Positions 21,598-22,162 of a stretch of DNA of 22,162 nt are shown in pieces (the first letter of the stretch is position 1; every line of letters starts with the position of its first letter). Under the pieces are notes generated by a model. The model made no database searches. It was given only the letters and a program-made list of their open reading frames with translations, and was not told the DNA's origin. The position numbers and the translations under genes were made by a program. This stretch comes from Syntrophomonas sp. UBA5432 (lineage in GTDB: Bacteria; Bacillota; Syntrophomonadia; Syntrophomonadales; Syntrophomonadaceae). Where the stretch lies: the NCBI GenBank assembly GCA_002424365.1, contig DIRQ01000108.1, forward strand, positions 1 to 22,162. The letters run 5' to 3'.

Positions 21598-21646
21598 AAA
21601 GAGGACCAATTATGGCCAAAAAGGTTGACCATGATTAGTCCTCTTT
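21598..21646. terminator. Bidirectional terminator between converging genes
   Basis: AAAGAGGAC (21598-21606) pairs perfectly with GTCCTCTTT (21638-21646). Further pairing inside (TATGG/CCATG-like, CAA/TTG) makes a long stem. T-runs follow on the plus side (TGTTTT), and the gene at 21650 converges on it from the other strand. Confidence 0.8.
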
Positions 21647-21649
21647 GTT

Positions 21650-22162
21650 TTATAATCGGTGAATGAAAAAGCCGCTGCGCAGCTTGGGTTCAAACCAGGT
21701 GGATTTTGGCGGCATTATTTTATCGGCATCAGCTATGGCCATTAGTTCCTGGATTCTAGTCGGGTACATAGAAAAGGCTACTTTCATATCAGCATGAACT
21801 CGCCTCTCCAGTTCTTTTAATCCCCTTATGCCACCGACAAAATCAATACGTTTGTCGGTTCTGGGATCTTTGATGCCCAGAATAGGATTAAGAAGATTAT
21901 CCTGCAGGATAGAAACATCCAGGCTGGCTACCAGATCACTGTCATCGAAACTGCCCGGTAAAGCTTGCAGGTGATACCATTTACCATCCAGGTACATGCC
22001 GAAGTCATGGGTTTGCTCCGGCTTATATGGTTCAGGTTGATTATGCAAGTTGATAGCAAATTTCTCCTGTATTTGATCTAGAAACTCCTGGGAAGTCAAA
22101 TCATTTAAGTCCTTTACTACCCGGTTATAGTCCATAATATGCAAATCTTCATCCGGAAAAAG
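21650..22162 (-). CDS. DUF1015 family protein, C-terminal part (5' end outside window)
   Basis: The frame is open to the window edge, so the ~171 residues here are the C-terminal portion of a protein usually of about 400 aa. The ending is characteristic of DUF1015 (PF06245): RIDFVGGIRGLKELERRV, AFSMYPTRIQELMAIADADK, then IMPPKSTWFEPKLRSGFFIH. An internal TTG at 22144 is not the true start, because in-frame coding (LFPDED) continues upstream of it. The function of the family is unknown. It is often next to serine/phosphoglycerate metabolism genes in other genomes, which cannot be checked here. Confidence 0.9.
   Translation of the reverse strand, partial: LFPDEDLHIMDYNRVVKDLNDLTSQEFLDQIQEKFAINLHNQPEPYKPEQTHDFGMYLDGKWYHLQALPGSFDDSDLVASLDVSILQDNLLNPILGIKDPRTDKRIDFVGGIRGLKELERRVHADMKVAFSMYPTRIQELMAIADADKIMPPKSTWFEPKLRSGFFIHRL

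Noticed and set aside
1..22162. CRISPR arrays, tRNA or rRNA genes, complete insertion sequences
   Set aside because: I saw no regularly spaced repeats, no tRNA-like TTCGA/GGTTC arms in a cloverleaf, and no transposase or integrase frame.

Overview
The window looks like chromosomal DNA of a low-to-medium GC, spore-forming anaerobic Firmicute of the class Clostridia. The grounds are strong GGAGG ribosome sites, frequent GTG/TTG starts, a T-box riboswitch, rho-independent terminators, a YyaC-type sporulation protein, an agr-type peptide signal, and an oxygen-sensitive indolepyruvate:ferredoxin oxidoreductase. The combination is reminiscent of Syntrophomonas and relatives, but that is recollection, not a database result.

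Region 1 (1-5253) is accessory and partly decayed. It holds two copies of an AgrD-like cyclic peptide precursor exactly 2,200 bp apart (one cut by the window edge). Each is followed about 115 bp later by an unrelated gene for a secreted protein. Between them lie a small membrane protein, a perfect 13-bp hairpin and the C-terminal remnant of a LytTR (AgrA-like) response regulator. No AgrB protease or sensor kinase is in the window. After this come an uncharacterised 157-aa protein, a relic reading frame, a very AT-rich membrane-anchored gene, a small minus-strand gene and a 31-aa leftover of an ABC-2 permease.

Region 2 (5365-17943) is mostly core genes on the plus strand. A T-box leader, whose specifier codon I read as GCC (alanine), controls an Lrp/AsnC regulator overlapping a class I aminotransferase. 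Then follow an unknown gene, a beta-CASP metallo-beta-lactamase nuclease, a DnaB/DnaD-like primosomal protein with a divergent DnaB-family helicase and a small partner, spermidine synthase, histidinol-phosphate aminotransferase with a YyaC-like sporulation protein, and iorA-iorB behind a promoter and a two-hairpin leader.

Region 3 (17944-20164) is small-gene accessory DNA. Two divergent Xre-type repressors share an intergenic region full of GTTAAC-type operator candidates. A related 16-bp motif recurs downstream within a 46-bp direct repeat. Two small membrane proteins (32 and 100 aa) lie beyond. A roughly 550-bp non-coding stretch holds several stem-loops, including an 87-nt hairpin with a 14-bp closing stem.

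Region 4 (20165-22162) has a macro-domain protein, a minus-strand 3D-domain cell-wall protein, a small membrane protein, a long two-way terminator and the C-terminal part of a DUF1015 protein that runs off the window.

The best candidates for something undescribed are the duplicated signal-peptide/secreted-protein pairs, the operator-rich Xre switch with its small membrane proteins, and the structured non-coding region at 19630-20000. The alanine T-box is useful because it predicts the substrate of the aminotransferase.
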